Positions 42,491 to 54,166 are shown, counted from the first letter of the stretch. The stretch is 64,000 nucleotides of DNA from Thiomicrorhabdus aquaedulcis (GCF_004001325.1 NZ_AP018722.1:1240001-1304000); one strand, 5' to 3'. The notes: generated by a model from the letters alone, not told the origin. Numbers and translations: made by a program.

Positions 42491-44766
42491 ATGTTAAGCA
42501 AAGAGTTACAACTCACCTTAAGCAACGCGTTTAGTGTGGCGCACGAGTACGAACACGAATTTGTAACACTTGAGCACCTGTTGCTTGAACTGTTGGGCAT
42601 ACCCGCGGTTCAAGAGGTTATTAAAGCATGCAATGCCACTGTGGCCGACATTGAAACCGGCTTAGAGCACTTTTTAGAAACCGAAATGCCTGTGCACAAA
42701 ACCGCTGACTTACAACCCTCGATGGGCTTTCAGCGAGTGATTGAACGCGCGATTTATTTAGTGCAATCAAACGGTTACCCTGAAGTGACTGGGGTACACG
42801 TTTTAGCATCATTGTTTGCCGAACAAGATTCGCAAGCGGTCTTTTTGTTAGAAAGTCACGGAGTAGAGCGGGTCGACGTGCTCAGTTACATTTCGCACGG
42901 TGTCACCACCAACGAAGCGGATTCTTACAACCCAGCCAGCGGCCAAGATTCGGCGCAAAGTGATGCGGGCGAGGCCGCGCAAAAAAATCCTCTTGAAGCC
43001 TACACCACCAACCTAAACGAAGAAGTGGTGAAGGGACGCATTGACCCTATTATTGGACGCGATTGGGAGCTAAATCGCACCCTAGAAATACTCAGCCGTC
43101 GGCGAAAAAATAACCCATTATTGGTGGGAGAGCCTGGCGTAGGCAAAACGGCGGTGGCCGAAGGCTTAGCGTATCAAATTGTTCACAACAAAGTACCCGA
43201 GCAGCTGGCCAATGCGGTGGTTTACAGCCTAGACATGGGCGCGCTTTTAGCCGGAACGCGCTATCGGGGCGATTTTGAAAAGCGCTTTAAGGCATTGCTA
43301 AACGAGCTTGAAAATCAGCCGCACGGCATTTTGTTTATTGATGAAATTCATACCGTTATTGGCGCGGGTGCGGTGCAGGGTGGGGCGATGGACGCTTCTA
43401 ATTTAATGAAGCCTGGATTGTCGTCGGGCAAAATTAGGTGCATTGGTGCGACCACCTACGAAGAGTATCGCGGTGTGTTTGAAAAAGACCGTGCTTTAGC
43501 GCGACGTTTTCAAAAAGTCGATGTGAAAGAGCCAACGGTTCACGAGGCGTTTGAGATTTTAAAAGGTTTAAAAGACAAATACGAGGCACATCACAACGTT
43601 AAATACACCTTGCCCGCGTTAAAAGAAGCGGTGGCGTTGTCGGCGCGTTATTTAACCGATCGTCATTTGCCCGATAAAGCCATTGATGTCATTGATGAAG
43701 CCGGTGCAAAGCAAGCCTTAGCCGTGGCCAGTAAGCGTAAAAAACAGATTGGTGTGCCCGAAATTCAGCAGGTTATTGCCAGCATTGCGCGCATTCCCGT
43801 GTCGCAAATTACCCAAAAAGAAAAAGACAAATTACAAGACCTGGGCGCGAGCTTAAAACGCGTGGTGTTTGGGCAAGATCATGCGGTAGAACAGTTAACG
43901 TCGGCCATTAAATTAGCGCGTTCCGGTTTGGGCGACACCAATAAACCCACCGGTTCTTTTTATTTTCTGGACCAACGGGGGTCGGAAAAACAGAGCTATC
44001 GCAACAGTTGGCTCTTCACTTAGGGGTAGAGATGCTGCGCTTTGACATGTCCGAATACATGGAGCGTCATACTGTTTCGCGTTTGATTGGCGCGCCACCT
44101 GGATACGTTGGGTTTGATCAAGGCGGCTTATTGACCGAAGCGGTTAATAAACAACCGCACGCTGTAGTGTTGTTAGACGAAATTGAAAAAGCACATCCTG
44201 ATGTGTTTAATATTTTATTGCAAGTGATGGATCACGGCACGCTCACCGACAACAATGGCCGTAAAGCTGATTTTAGAAACATTATTTTAATTATGACCAG
44301 TAATGTGGGCGCTCAACAAATAGCGCGATCCAGCATGGGGTTTAGTGTGCAAGATCACACTCAAGATTTTGAAGGCGAGCTTAAAAAAGTCTTTAGCCCC
44401 GAGTTTAGAAATCGCTTAGACGGCGTGATTCAGTTTAATCGTTTGTCACAAGATTCGATGGCTTCGGTGGTGAATAAGTTTATTTATGCGCTTGAAAATA
44501 CTTTGGCCGATAAAAAAGTCACCTTAACCGTAACCGATGCCGCACGTGCCTGGTTAGCGCAACATGGCTACGATCCGTTAATGGGTGCGCGTCCAATGAG
44601 TCGTTTGATTCAAGAGAAGGTAAAACAACCGCTAGCGGATAAATTGTTGTTTGGTGATTTACAGCACGGTGGAGTGGTCATCATTGATTGCAAAGACGAT
44701 GCATTGACGTTTGGCGTAACGGCATCCAATAATAAGTCTAATAAGACAGGTAATAAGCAGGCCTAA
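42491..44766 (+). CDS. clpA: ATP-dependent Clp protease ATPase subunit ClpA, frameshifted
   Basis: AAA+ unfoldase of ClpAP. After repair 758 residues, exactly the E. coli length. The N-domain (1-145) is followed by D1 with Walker A GEPGVGKTA and Walker B ILFIDEIHT, then D2 with VVLLDEIEKAHPDVF. The frame breaks at 43979 inside the D2 Walker A: GSFYFL should continue GPTGVGKTELSQQLALHLGVE, which needs GGG instead of GG. ATG at 42491 is chosen; 42467 would overlap clpS. A terminator follows. Confidence 0.94.
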
Positions 44767-44774
44767 AAAGCCAA

Positions 44775-44809
44775 AACCCCCTTAACAACGAGTTGTTAAG
44801 GGGGTTTAT
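44775..44809 (+). terminator. Intrinsic terminator after clpA
   Basis: Long perfect stem AACCCCCTTAACAAC / GTTGTTAAGGGGGTT with a very short loop, followed by TTATT. Confidence 0.75.
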
Positions 44810-44893
44810 TAGGGTTTAACGAGCGTAGACAGTGTGTGAACTTAAACGCTTATTTACCTTTACCGTTAATAGCCGTAAATGGCTTGTGGTGCG

Positions 44894-45112
44894 TTACTTA
44901 CCGCGATAAGTAATGCGTCCCTTGGTTAAGTCGTAAGGTGTAAGTTCAACCTTAACAGCGTCACCGGCTAGAATTCGGATATAGTTTTTACGCATGCGAC
45001 CAGAAATGTGCGCCAAAATTTTATGGCCGTTTTCCAGTTCCACTTTAAACATTGTGTTAGGCAGCGTTTCTAAAACCACACCTTCAAATTCAATGACATC
45101 TTGTTTTGACAT
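44894..45112 (-). CDS. infA: Translation initiation factor IF-1
   Basis: 72-residue S1/OB-fold protein, near-universal sequence ([24 protein letters not shown] ... GRITYRGK). It is essential and binds the 30S A-site. Its leader region (45113-45460) holds MITE copy C. It sits between clpA and aat as in other gammaproteobacteria. Confidence 0.97.
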   Translation of the reverse strand: MSKQDVIEFEGVVLETLPNTMFKVELENGHKILAHISGRMRKNYIRILAGDAVKVELTPYDLTKGRITYRGK

Positions 45113-45260
45113 AAGCTTGTATAGACCCTTTTTTTGTATAAAGCACTTTAAAAATGTGCGCGGATTATACCAAAGTTAATTGATTGAATTCAAATATATT
45201 TTTTATGTCGTGTAAAGTGGGTTAAAGATGTTTTTTTACTGTTTCTTTAGATATTTTTTA

Positions 45261-45419
45261 GAGACCTTTGCACGAGTGGGGTGCGAGAAAAAAATGAGGA
45301 AACATTTACCTGATTGAGGCGGGAAACGCAGTGAATAGCTGGCTATTCACAAGTTTTCCAACGAAAAGCAGGAAAGTTTTAACCATTTTTGGCCGTATAT
45401 CCACACGTGCAAAGGTCTC
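45261..45419. mobile_element. Foldback MITE copy C, between aat and infA
   Basis: A 159-bp element with left end GAGACCTTTGCACGAGTG and right end ACACGTGCAAAGGTCTC (one change). The centre GTGAATAG/CTATTCAC matches copy A. Flanking TTTA on each side suggests a 4-bp duplication. It is 148 bases upstream of infA and 39 bases past the aat stop. Confidence 0.85.
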
Positions 45420-45458
45420 TTTAAGTTATGTTTTGTAAGAATTTTTTATATTGACTCA

Positions 45459-46256
45459 TCAAATCGGTTGCAAGGTATTTGATGGCGCATGCTTTTGCTC
45501 ATACACGTAATAATCCACCCAATTAAACCAGTCTGGACTCACTTGCCAAGCGTGTGCCGGAAACGCCATTTGAATTTGCGTGTTTAAATATTGTTCAAAT
45601 TCAGTACGTGGAATAGAGCGTGCGCCCAAACTTTTAAGGTGAGGGGTTTCTACTTGAGTGTCAAGTAAGCTAAAACCCCATTGTTTTAAATGCATACACA
45701 ACGCCACTAAACCAATTTTAGACGCATCACGCACGTTAGCAAACATGGATTCACCATAAAACATTTTGCCCAATGCTACGCCGTAGACACCACCCACCAA
45801 TTCATCGCCTTGCCACACTTCAACCGAATGTGCGTGACCAGACTGATGCAGACTAGAGTATGCGGCAATCATTTTCGGGGTAATCCATGTACCATTTTGA
45901 CCAGGCCTGGGTGCGTTTGAACAGGCCTGCATCACTTGAGTAAAGGCTTGATCAAACGTAACCGTAAGGTTCTCGTTGTCTTCGATTCGCACTAGAGTTT
46001 TTTGCAGACTTTTATGAATTTTTAACTCGTTCATAAACAACACACTGCGTGGGTTAGGTGTCCACCATAAAACAGGTTCGTCTGCGTTAAACCAAGGAAA
46101 CAAACCTTTGCTGTAAGCGTGTAAAAGCCATTCTGGGGTTAGGTCTCCGCCCACAGCCAATAAACCATTAGGCTCGGTGAGCGCCAAATGACTGGGTGGA
46201 AATAAAACCGGTTGCGGGTCAAGCCAAAAGGGGGTGTTTTTCGGGGTATTTTTCAT
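45459..46256 (-). CDS. aat: Leucyl/phenylalanyl-tRNA-protein transferase
   Basis: Adds Leu/Phe to N-terminal Arg/Lys, creating N-degrons for ClpS. About 265 residues with FPPSHLALTEPNGLLAVGGDL, KGLFPWF, WWTPNPRSVLF, GGVYGVALGKMFYGESMFA and LLDTQVETPHLKSLGA. ATG at 46256 is chosen; the open frame to 46334 is not conserved. Two palindrome-like cores occur 20 bases apart (45900 and 45920), read as RPGQ and QACS. Confidence 0.95.
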   Translation of the reverse strand: MKNTPKNTPFWLDPQPVLFPPSHLALTEPNGLLAVGGDLTPEWLLHAYSKGLFPWFNADEPVLWWTPNPRSVLFMNELKIHKSLQKTLVRIEDNENLTVTFDQAFTQVMQACSNAPRPGQNGTWITPKMIAAYSSLHQSGHAHSVEVWQGDELVGGVYGVALGKMFYGESMFANVRDASKIGLVALCMHLKQWGFSLLDTQVETPHLKSLGARSIPRTEFEQYLNTQIQMAFPAHAWQVSPDWFNWVDYYVYEQKHAPSNTLQPI

Positions 46257-46370
46257 TGCGAGCGTTTTGAAACCATTATGAGTTGAGGCGTAATTTATCG
46301 TGTAAAACCATAATAAGGCGTTAGAATACCACACATTCTAACAGCCTTAAAATTATGCGATAGCCTCCTC

Positions 46371-49300
46371 ATGACTCAATTTGTACACTTGCACGTTCAC
46401 TCTGAATATTCGATTGCCGACAGTACCCTGGGCATAAAACCCATGGTTAATTTGGCCAAAGAAAGTCACCAGCCAGCGTTAGCCTTAACCGATTTTAACA
46501 ATCTATTTGCCTTAATTAAGTTTTACAGTGCCTCCAATGGTGCGGGGCTTAAGCCCATTATTGGTGCAGATGTTCGTATTGAAGATGTCAGCGGCGAGGT
46601 GTTTCATGCGGTTTTATTGTGTCAAAACACACAAGGCTATCTAAATTTATCGCACTTAATTTCGCAAAGTTATCTTAAAAACCAAAAGCTGCTCAATAAT
46701 AAAACGGTCGCGCTGATCAAACGCGAGTGGTTGGCTGAGTTTAATGGTGGGTTATTGGCGCTGTCAGCCGGTCGCGAGGGTGATATTGGCAACGCACTGG
46801 TCGGGCAAAAGCCCGAGCTGGTCGACAGTCGGGTGCAGTGGTGGCAAACCTATTTTGCCGATCGCTTTTATTTGGAATTGATTCGCACGGGTCGTGATCA
46901 TGAAGAACTTTACATAGAGCACGCTTTGGATTTGGCTCTGCGCTATGATTTGCCCGTGGTGGCCACAAACGATGTACGGTTTGCCAAAACAGACGATTTT
47001 GAGGCGCATGAAGTGCGCACCTGCATTCACGACGGGTATGTGTTGGATGATCAAAGTCGTCCTAAACGCTATTCGGAAGAACAATATTTCAGAACCAGCC
47101 AAGAGATGTTTGAGCTGTTTTCCGACATTCCTGAAGCCATTATTAACACCGTTGAAATCGCCAAACGATGCAGTTTAAGTTTAACGTTAGGCGAGTATTT
47201 TTTACCCGAATTTCCGGTGCCAAAAGGCTTAACCGAAGCCGAGTTTTTTATTCAAGAGAGCCACAAAGGTTTGGACGAACGCTTGACGTTTTTATTTGGG
47301 CACTTGTCGGCCGAAGAGTTTGCCTTTAAACGCGCGCACTATTACGAGCGTATTGAGTTTGAGCTCAAAATTATTTTGCAAATGGGTTTTCCAGGGTACT
47401 TTTTAATCGTGGCTGATTTTATTCAATGGGGCAAAAATCATCAAATTCCAGTCGGGCCTGGTCGAGGCTCGGGTGCGGGTTCGCTGGTGGCGTACGCGCT
47501 TAAAATCACCGATTTAGACCCCATTGAATACGACCTTCTGTTTGAGCGTTTTTTAAATCCCGAACGTGTCTCCATGCCCGACTTTGACGTGGATTTTTGC
47601 ATGGATCGCCGCGACGAAGTGATTGATTACGTCTCTAATCATTATGGCCGTGATCACGTTTCGCAAATTGTGACTTATGGCACCATGGCCGCTAAAGCCG
47701 TAGTGCGCGATGTGGGACGCGTGCTGGGTTTAGGCTATGGCGTGGTAGACGGCATTGCTAAATTAGTGCCAAACGAACTGGGCATTAAGCTCAAAGACGC
47801 GCTAGACAAAGAAGAAGAGCTGCAAGCCAAATACGACAACGACGATGACGCGCGGCAATTGCTTGAATTGGCGTTAAAACTTGAAGGCACTGTGCGTAAC
47901 ACCGGTAAGCACGCCGGCGGCGTGGTGATTGGTTCTAAACCACTGGATCAGTTTTGCCCTTTGCTGTGCGACCCCGATGGTTCGAGTGTGGTTACGCAAC
48001 TGGATAAAAACGATGTGGAGTACGCAGGCCTGGTCAAGTTTGACTTTTTGGGTTTGCGAACACTGACCATTATTGATTGGGCGTTGCAGTCGATTAACGT
48101 GGGCAAGCTGCCCGGTGACCAGGGCTTTGTCGACATTGCACGCATTCCGCTTATTGACCCACCAACGTTTGATTTAATTAAGACGGGCAAAACCACCGGA
48201 GTCTTTCAGTTAGAGTCCAGCGGCATGCAAAGCTTGATTGTGCGGCTGCGCCCAGACTGTTTTGAAGACATTATTGCGTTGGTGGCCTTGTTTCGACCCG
48301 GGCCACTGGAGTCGGGCATGGTCGATAACTTTATTGCCCGTAAACACGGTCGCGAAAAAGTCTCGTATCCCGATGCACAATATCAACATACCTCGCTGCA
48401 ACCGATTTTAGAACCCACTTACGGGGTTATTTTGTACCAAGAGCAGGTTATGCAAATTGCGCAAGTTTTGGCCGCTTACACCTTGGGTGGAGCCGATATG
48501 TTGCGCCGAGCGATGGGTAAAAAACAGCCCGAAGAGATGGCTAAGCAACGCTCCATTTTTAAAGAAGGTGCTATTTCCATTGGTGTCGATGGCGACTTGG
48601 CAATGAAAATCTTTGACTTGGTTGAAAAATTTGCCGGTTACGGATTTAACAAGTCGCACTCGGCGGCGTATGCCTTGGTGTCGTATCAATCGGCATGGTT
48701 AAAAACCCATTACCCAGCCGAGTTTATGGCCGCGCAAATTTCGTCCGACATGGACAACACCGAAAAAGTGGTGCACATGGTCAATGAATGTTACGCAATG
48801 GGATTAAACGTATTGCCGCCCAACATTAATACCGCGCAAATTCACTTTAAACCCTATGGTGAGCGCACGGTAAATTACGGTTTGGGCGGCATTAAAGGTG
48901 TCGGCGGCGCGGCGTTAGAAGGGGTGATTGAAGAGCGTAACGCCCACGGTGCGTTTGTGGATTTATTTGATTTTTGCTTGCGCGTCAGCCGCAAGGTCAA
49001 TCGCCGTGTGCTCGAGGCGTTGGTGCGCTCCGGCGCATTTGACAACCTGCACCCCAATCGCAACGCTATGTTAGAGAGCATTCCAATGGCGTTGCGCCAG
49101 GCCGAGCAGCAACAAAAAAATCAACAGTTTGGACAAGACGATCTGTTTGGCGACAGTTTGTCGGTCGAGGCGGTGGGCGGCACTCAGTTATTAGACGTGC
49201 CCGAAATGCCCGAAAAACTGCGTCTTAAAGGTGAAAAAGAGACCTTGGGATTGTACATGACCGGTCACCCCATTGATTTGTACAAAAAAGAGCTAGAACA

Positions 49301-49862
49301 CTTGGTGGGTGGAAGTTTAAGTGGGTTGCGTCCCGAAAAATGGCAAAAGAAATGGGTCGCAGGCTTGGTGATGGAGTTGCGCAATAAAACCACCAAAAGC
49401 GGCTCGCGCATGGGGTTTGCGGTCATTGACGATAAAACCGCGCGGCTTGACATTGTGATGCGTCCGGCGGTGTATGAATCGATTAAAGAGTCCGTTAAGG
49501 TTGATACCGTGGTGATGGTGTTTGGTGAAGTCAGTGAGGATAATTTTAACGGCGGCATTAAAATGGACGCCGAACAGATCATCAGCTTGGCCGAAGCGCG
49601 AATTGAGAAGGCTCGCGCCATTAAATTAACCGCGCATCAGCACAGTTTACACAGCGATAAAATTACGCAACTTAAAGGTTTGCTGAACGATTATCAAGCC
49701 GAAAAAGGCTTGCCATTGGTGTTGGATTACACTAATAACCAGGCCACGGCGCAACTTATAAGCTCAGCGGATGTGTTTTATTTACCCGAAGACAGTTTAT
49801 TAGAACTGTTGCACGCACACGGCTGGCAGCCCGAAGTGGTGTTTGCCGATGTTAAAAAATAA
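46371..49862 (+). CDS. dnaE: DNA polymerase III alpha subunit
   Basis: Replicative polymerase, 1163 residues (E. coli 1160). The N-terminal PHP domain starts HLHVHSEYSIADST. Catalytic aspartates lie in MPDFDVDFCMDRR. GPGRGSGAGSLVAYAL, FNKSHSAAYALVSYQ, an internal clamp-binding motif GQDDLFG (about residue 923) and an OB domain follow. A near-palindrome at 48024 is read as YAGLVK. It starts 115 bases from divergent aat. Confidence 0.97.
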   Translation: MTQFVHLHVHSEYSIADSTLGIKPMVNLAKESHQPALALTDFNNLFALIKFYSASNGAGLKPIIGADVRIEDVSGEVFHAVLLCQNTQGYLNLSHLISQSYLKNQKLLNNKTVALIKREWLAEFNGGLLALSAGREGDIGNALVGQKPELVDSRVQWWQTYFADRFYLELIRTGRDHEELYIEHALDLALRYDLPVVATNDVRFAKTDDFEAHEVRTCIHDGYVLDDQSRPKRYSEEQYFRTSQEMFELFSDIPEAIINTVEIAKRCSLSLTLGEYFLPEFPVPKGLTEAEFFIQESHKGLDERLTFLFGHLSAEEFAFKRAHYYERIEFELKIILQMGFPGYFLIVADFIQWGKNHQIPVGPGRGSGAGSLVAYALKITDLDPIEYDLLFERFLNPERVSMPDFDVDFCMDRRDEVIDYVSNHYGRDHVSQIVTYGTMAAKAVVRDVGRVLGLGYGVVDGIAKLVPNELGIKLKDALDKEEELQAKYDNDDDARQLLELALKLEGTVRNTGKHAGGVVIGSKPLDQFCPLLCDPDGSSVVTQLDKNDVEYAGLVKFDFLGLRTLTIIDWALQSINVGKLPGDQGFVDIARIPLIDPPTFDLIKTGKTTGVFQLESSGMQSLIVRLRPDCFEDIIALVALFRPGPLESGMVDNFIARKHGREKVSYPDAQYQHTSLQPILEPTYGVILYQEQVMQIAQVLAAYTLGGADMLRRAMGKKQPEEMAKQRSIFKEGAISIGVDGDLAMKIFDLVEKFAGYGFNKSHSAAYALVSYQSAWLKTHYPAEFMAAQISSDMDNTEKVVHMVNECYAMGLNVLPPNINTAQIHFKPYGERTVNYGLGGIKGVGGAALEGVIEERNAHGAFVDLFDFCLRVSRKVNRRVLEALVRSGAFDNLHPNRNAMLESIPMALRQAEQQQKNQQFGQDDLFGDSLSVEAVGGTQLLDVPEMPEKLRLKGEKETLGLYMTGHPIDLYKKELEHLVGGSLSGLRPEKWQKKWVAGLVMELRNKTTKSGSRMGFAVIDDKTARLDIVMRPAVYESIKESVKVDTVVMVFGEVSEDNFNGGIKMDAEQIISLAEARIEKARAIKLTAHQHSLHSDKITQLKGLLNDYQAEKGLPLVLDYTNNQATAQLISSADVFYLPEDSLLELLHAHGWQPEVVFADVKK

Positions 49863-50015
49863 TGCATTAAAGTACGTATTAAAATTAACTTATTCGTCAT
49901 ATAAGTAAGTAAATTGACTTTCTTTTGACTTAACTTACCCTTAGCGACTTTAAATTTTTACGCGCGGTGGTAAACTTGCCCAAAATTTGTAAACCCTATT
50001 CAACCAGGAGACAGC

Positions 50016-51980
50016 ATGTCTAAACCAAACATTGAATCCATCCTAACCGAAACGCGCGTTTTTGAAGCCAGTGATGCGATTAAAAGCAGTGTTGCTATAA
50101 ATGAAGAAAAGTTGGCGCAGATGCGTCAAGAAGCCAAAGACGATAATGTCGGATTTTGGTCACGTTTGGCCAAAGAAAAATTGGTTTGGTCAAAGCCATT
50201 CACTGTGGGTTTAGACGATTCGAATGCACCCCATTACAAGTGGTTTTCTGATGGTGAACTCAACGTTTCATACAACTGTATTGACCGCCACTTAGACACC
50301 AAAAGCGATAAATTAGCCATTATATTTGAAGGTGATCGCGGGGATGTTGAACACTACACCTACAAAGAACTGCATGATCAGGTATGTCGTTTTGCCAACA
50401 CATTAACCGCCCAAGGCGTAAAACTTGGTGATCGCGTTATTATTTACATGCCGATGATTCCCCAGGCGGTTATTGCCATGCAAGCTTGTGCGCGCATTGG
50501 AGCGATACATTCGATTGTATTTGGTGGATTCTCATCCGAAGCGCTGCGAGATCGTATTGAAGACGCTGGCGCTAAAATGGTCATTACCACCAATGGCAGT
50601 CGTCGCGGTGGCAAAACGATTCCTTTAAAAAGTGCTGTAGACGAAGCCTTAGCAAAAGGTTGTGAGCAAGTTAAACACGTAATTGTGTATCGCCGTACTG
50701 ACGATGTTGTGCCTATGCAAGCGGGACGCGACTTGGATTGGTTAGAAGCTGAAGCAGGAATGAGCAACTATCACACTCCTGTCATGGTCAATGCAGAACA
50801 TCCTCTATTTTTACTTTACACATCAGGTTCAACAGGCAAACCTAAAGGGGTGCAACACAGCACTGGTGGTTATTTGTTGAATGCACATTTAACCAACGAA
50901 TGGATGTTTGATTTAAACGACAAAGATGTGTTTTGGTGTACGGCCGATGTAGGCTGGATTACCGGGCACACTTATGTGGCATATGGCCCTTTATCAGTGG
51001 GCGCGACCATGCTAATGTTTGAAGGCGTGCCAACCTATCCAGACGCGGGTCGTTTTTGGCAGGTATGTCAAGACAATGGCGTAACCGTTTTTTACACTGC
51101 GCCTACGGCGATTCGCGCTTTAATGAAGTTTGGTGCCGATTTACCCAATCAATACGATCTTTCTAAATTGCGTATTTTAGGCACAGTGGGTGAGCCCATT
51201 AACCCAGAAGCGTGGATGTGGTATCACGATGTGATTGGTGGCGGTCGTTGCCCAGTGATTGACACATGGTGGCAAACCGAAACGGGCGCACACATGATTG
51301 CGCCTTTTCCTGTTACACCCCTTAAACCTGGTTCGTGCACCTTACCCTTACCCGGTATTGAAGCCGGAATTTTGGACGAAGAAGGTAACGAGTTATGCAA
51401 AGGCGAGGGTGGTTTGCTGGTGATTAAAAAGCCATGGCCATCTATGTTGCGCACTATTTGGGGTGACAATCAGCGCTATCTTGATACCTATTTTCCAATT
51501 AAAGGCAAGCATTACTACGTGGTAGGCGACAGCGCGCATCAAGATACTGATGGCTATTTTTGGATTTTAGGTCGTGTAGACGATGTCCTTAATGTATCCG
51601 GTCACCGTTTAGGAACCATGGAAATTGAATCCGCATTAGTGTCACACCCACAAGTAGCCGAAGCCGCTGTGGTGGGTCGTCCTCACGATGTAAAAGGCGA
51701 AGCGGTGTCGGCATTTGTGGTGTTAAACGTTGATATTCCGGTGGGTGAAGCGCGCGAAAAATTGATTTTAGAATTGCGTAATTGGGTGGCTAAAGAAATT
51801 GGCCCTATCGCTAAGCCAGATGATATTCGTTTTGGTACTAATTTACCCAAAACACGTTCGGGTAAAATTATGCGTCGATTACTGCGTACTATCGCTAAGG
51901 GCGAAGAAATTACCCAAGACACTTCGACCCTAGAAGACCCGGCTATTTTGGCGCAATTTCAAAATCAAAGTGCTAAGTAA
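50016..51980 (+). CDS. acs: Acetyl-CoA synthetase
   Basis: Activates acetate via acetyl-AMP, 654 residues. ANL-family motifs are present: [59 protein letters not shown] and the C-terminal catalytic lysine in [12 protein letters not shown], the usual acetylation target. AGGAGA lies upstream. It leads the acetate cluster with DUF485 and ActP. Confidence 0.97.
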   Translation: MSKPNIESILTETRVFEASDAIKSSVAINEEKLAQMRQEAKDDNVGFWSRLAKEKLVWSKPFTVGLDDSNAPHYKWFSDGELNVSYNCIDRHLDTKSDKLAIIFEGDRGDVEHYTYKELHDQVCRFANTLTAQGVKLGDRVIIYMPMIPQAVIAMQACARIGAIHSIVFGGFSSEALRDRIEDAGAKMVITTNGSRRGGKTIPLKSAVDEALAKGCEQVKHVIVYRRTDDVVPMQAGRDLDWLEAEAGMSNYHTPVMVNAEHPLFLLYTSGSTGKPKGVQHSTGGYLLNAHLTNEWMFDLNDKDVFWCTADVGWITGHTYVAYGPLSVGATMLMFEGVPTYPDAGRFWQVCQDNGVTVFYTAPTAIRALMKFGADLPNQYDLSKLRILGTVGEPINPEAWMWYHDVIGGGRCPVIDTWWQTETGAHMIAPFPVTPLKPGSCTLPLPGIEAGILDEEGNELCKGEGGLLVIKKPWPSMLRTIWGDNQRYLDTYFPIKGKHYYVVGDSAHQDTDGYFWILGRVDDVLNVSGHRLGTMEIESALVSHPQVAEAAVVGRPHDVKGEAVSAFVVLNVDIPVGEAREKLILELRNWVAKEIGPIAKPDDIRFGTNLPKTRSGKIMRRLLRTIAKGEEITQDTSTLEDPAILAQFQNQSAK

Positions 51981-52101
51981 TCAGTTTGTACAACCCCATT
52001 CTTGAGTCGAAGTACTGATTGTATTCGGTTCAATAAATACGGTGGCTTGGCTGTTTTGATACTGTTTAAAACACCTAAAATGCCACCTTTATAAAAGCAA
52101 A

Positions 52102-52120
52102 GGCCTGTCTAAAACAGGCC
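52102..52120 (+). promoter_or_regulatory. Hairpin immediately upstream of the DUF485 ribosome site
   Basis: Seven-base stem GGCCTGT / ACAGGCC with a CTAAA loop, followed by AAAAAGAGGAGAG and the ATG at 52138. It may stabilise or attenuate the actP message. It is not followed by a T run, so it is not a normal terminator. Confidence 0.4.
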
Positions 52121-52137
52121 AAAAAGAGGAGAGAACT

Positions 52138-52446
52138 ATGGAATCCACCATGGTCGAAAAAATTAACGCTCTACCGCAATATCGGCGATTAGTGCGTGAA
52201 CGTTCACGTTTAGCTTGGTTGTTGAGCGCTGTAATGTTAGTTGCTTACTTTGGTTTTATTTTGTTAATCGCTTTTAACCCAGATTTTTTTAAAATCGTTG
52301 TTTTGGGTGAATACATGACCATTGGTTTTCCTTTGGGTGTGGGCATTATCTTATTAGCGTTTGTACTCACTGGAATTTACGTGCGTAAAGCCAACAGTGA
52401 TTTTGACGAATTAACACAGCAAATTCGTGACGAGGTTCAACAATGA
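52138..52446 (+). CDS. yjcH: DUF485 (YjcH-like) membrane protein
   Basis: 102 residues with two membrane helices (about 26-48 and 60-83) and the family start [23 protein letters not shown]. It is always found with acetate/solute:sodium symporters of the ActP type, probably as an accessory subunit. GAGGAG upstream; its stop overlaps the actP start by four bases. Confidence 0.92.
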   Translation: MESTMVEKINALPQYRRLVRERSRLAWLLSAVMLVAYFGFILLIAFNPDFFKIVVLGEYMTIGFPLGVGIILLAFVLTGIYVRKANSDFDELTQQIRDEVQQ

Positions 52447-54074
52447 AATTACATTCTTATACAACTGGACTATTGGCACTGTTGGCCTCAAGCAGTGTTA
52501 TGGCAGACGACGGTGGTTTATTTCAACCCAAAACCATCATGTTTCTTTTATTTGTTGTGGGAACCTTAGCCATTACTTATTGGGCGGCGCAGCGTACTAA
52601 AACAGCCAGAGATTTTTATACTGCAGGCGGTGGAATTACTGGTTTTCAAAACGGATTGGCTATTGCAGGCGATTACATGTCTGCAGCCTCGTTTTTAGGT
52701 ATTACGGCGTTGGTGTACTCCAGTGGTTACGATGGTTTAATTTATGCGATCGGTTTCTTGGTGGGTTGGCCGGTTATTATGTTTTTAATGTCGGAGCGTT
52801 TACGTAATCTAGGAAAATTTACGTTTGCTGATGTCGCATCATTTCGTTTTCAACAAACACCTATTCGCGTCTTTTCGGCCGTAGCCGGAATTGCGATTGT
52901 TTTATTGTATTTAATTGCCCAAATGGTCGGCGCCGGTGCTCTAATTCAAACTTTATTTGGCTTGGATTTTGAAACGTCAGTCGTGATTGTAGGTCTGTTG
53001 ATTATTGCTTATGTAACTTTTGGTGGCATGTTAGCGACTACCTGGGTGCAAATTATTAAAGCAGTGTTGCTGCTGTCAGGTGCGACCTTTATGGCGTTGG
53101 CAGTAATGTATTTGTCTGAGTTTAGTTTTGAAACCTTGTTTAAGAACGCGGTGGAAAATCATGCCAAAGGCATGGACATTATGTACGTTGGTGGCTTGGT
53201 TAAAGACCCAATCAGTGCTATTTCTTTAGGGATTGCATTAATGTTTGGTACAGCAGGTTTACCTCACATTTTAATGCGTTTTTTCACAGTACCTAATGCT
53301 AAAGAAGCGCGCAAATCAGTGTTTTATGCCACTGGATTTATTGGCTACTTCTATATTCTTACCTTTATTATTGGTATGGGTGCGGTGGCGTTTGTCTTAG
53401 GCAACCCTGCTTATTTTGTTGACGGTAAAATGATTGGTGGCGCAAACATGCCAGCGGTGCATTTAGCGCACGCAGTCGGTGGTGATCTGTTCCTAGGTTT
53501 TATCTCAGCGGTTGCATTTGCTACCATTTTAGCGGTAGTTGCGGGCTTAACCTTGGCAGGCGCGTCGGCGATTTCGCACGATATTTACGCCAACGTAATT
53601 AACCCTAATGCCACCGAGCAAAACGAATTGCGCGTTTCACGCGTGGCGACAATTGTTTTGGGTATTGCGGCTATTTTGTTAGGTATTGCTTTTCAAACGC
53701 AAAACATCGCCTACATGGTTGGTTTGGCCTTTACCATTGCCGCCTCAACGACGTTCCCTGTGCTGATTATGTCTATGTTCTGGAAAGACATGACCACGCG
53801 CGGTGCAGTGATTGGCGGAACCTTAGGGTTGTTGTCAGCAGTTACCATGGTAGTGTTAAGCCCGAACGTATGGGTTAAGGTAATGGGGAATGCTGAGGCC
53901 ATCGTGCCTTACTCAAACCCAGCGCTGTTTACTGTGGCGATTGCGTTTGGTGGTATTTGGTTGTTCTCTAAACTGGACAATTCACCACGTGCAAAAATTG
54001 AACGCGATTTGTTTGATGCACAATTTATACGTTCACAAACTGGGATTGGCGCCGAAGGTGCTTCTTCTCATTAA
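52443..54074 (+). CDS. actP: Cation/acetate symporter ActP
   Basis: Sodium:solute symporter for acetate, 543 residues. A signal-like first segment (1-21) is followed by about 13 membrane helices. Family motifs include [46 protein letters not shown] and [17 protein letters not shown]. Coupled to DUF485 and downstream of acs, it completes acetate uptake and activation. Confidence 0.96.
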   Translation: MKLHSYTTGLLALLASSSVMADDGGLFQPKTIMFLLFVVGTLAITYWAAQRTKTARDFYTAGGGITGFQNGLAIAGDYMSAASFLGITALVYSSGYDGLIYAIGFLVGWPVIMFLMSERLRNLGKFTFADVASFRFQQTPIRVFSAVAGIAIVLLYLIAQMVGAGALIQTLFGLDFETSVVIVGLLIIAYVTFGGMLATTWVQIIKAVLLLSGATFMALAVMYLSEFSFETLFKNAVENHAKGMDIMYVGGLVKDPISAISLGIALMFGTAGLPHILMRFFTVPNAKEARKSVFYATGFIGYFYILTFIIGMGAVAFVLGNPAYFVDGKMIGGANMPAVHLAHAVGGDLFLGFISAVAFATILAVVAGLTLAGASAISHDIYANVINPNATEQNELRVSRVATIVLGIAAILLGIAFQTQNIAYMVGLAFTIAASTTFPVLIMSMFWKDMTTRGAVIGGTLGLLSAVTMVVLSPNVWVKVMGNAEAIVPYSNPALFTVAIAFGGIWLFSKLDNSPRAKIERDLFDAQFIRSQTGIGAEGASSH

Positions 54075-54132
54075 ACCCAAAAACTAAAATGTTAAGGGTT
54101 TCGTAACGTTTAAATTAAACGCTAGCGACAAT

Positions 54133-54166
54133 AAAAAAGGGCTGTATTTTACAGCCCTTTTTTTTC
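54133..54166 (+). terminator. Intrinsic terminator after actP
   Basis: Stem AAAAAAGGGCTGTA / TACAGCCCTTTTTT with a TTT loop and a T8 run. Confidence 0.9.

Noticed and set aside
43960-44010. Programmed frameshifting in clpA (and in the other seven broken genes)
   Set aside because: No slippery heptamer or following structure is seen; the clpA break destroys the D2 Walker A at a GG run, and the same -1 change in many unrelated genes fits sequencing error better.
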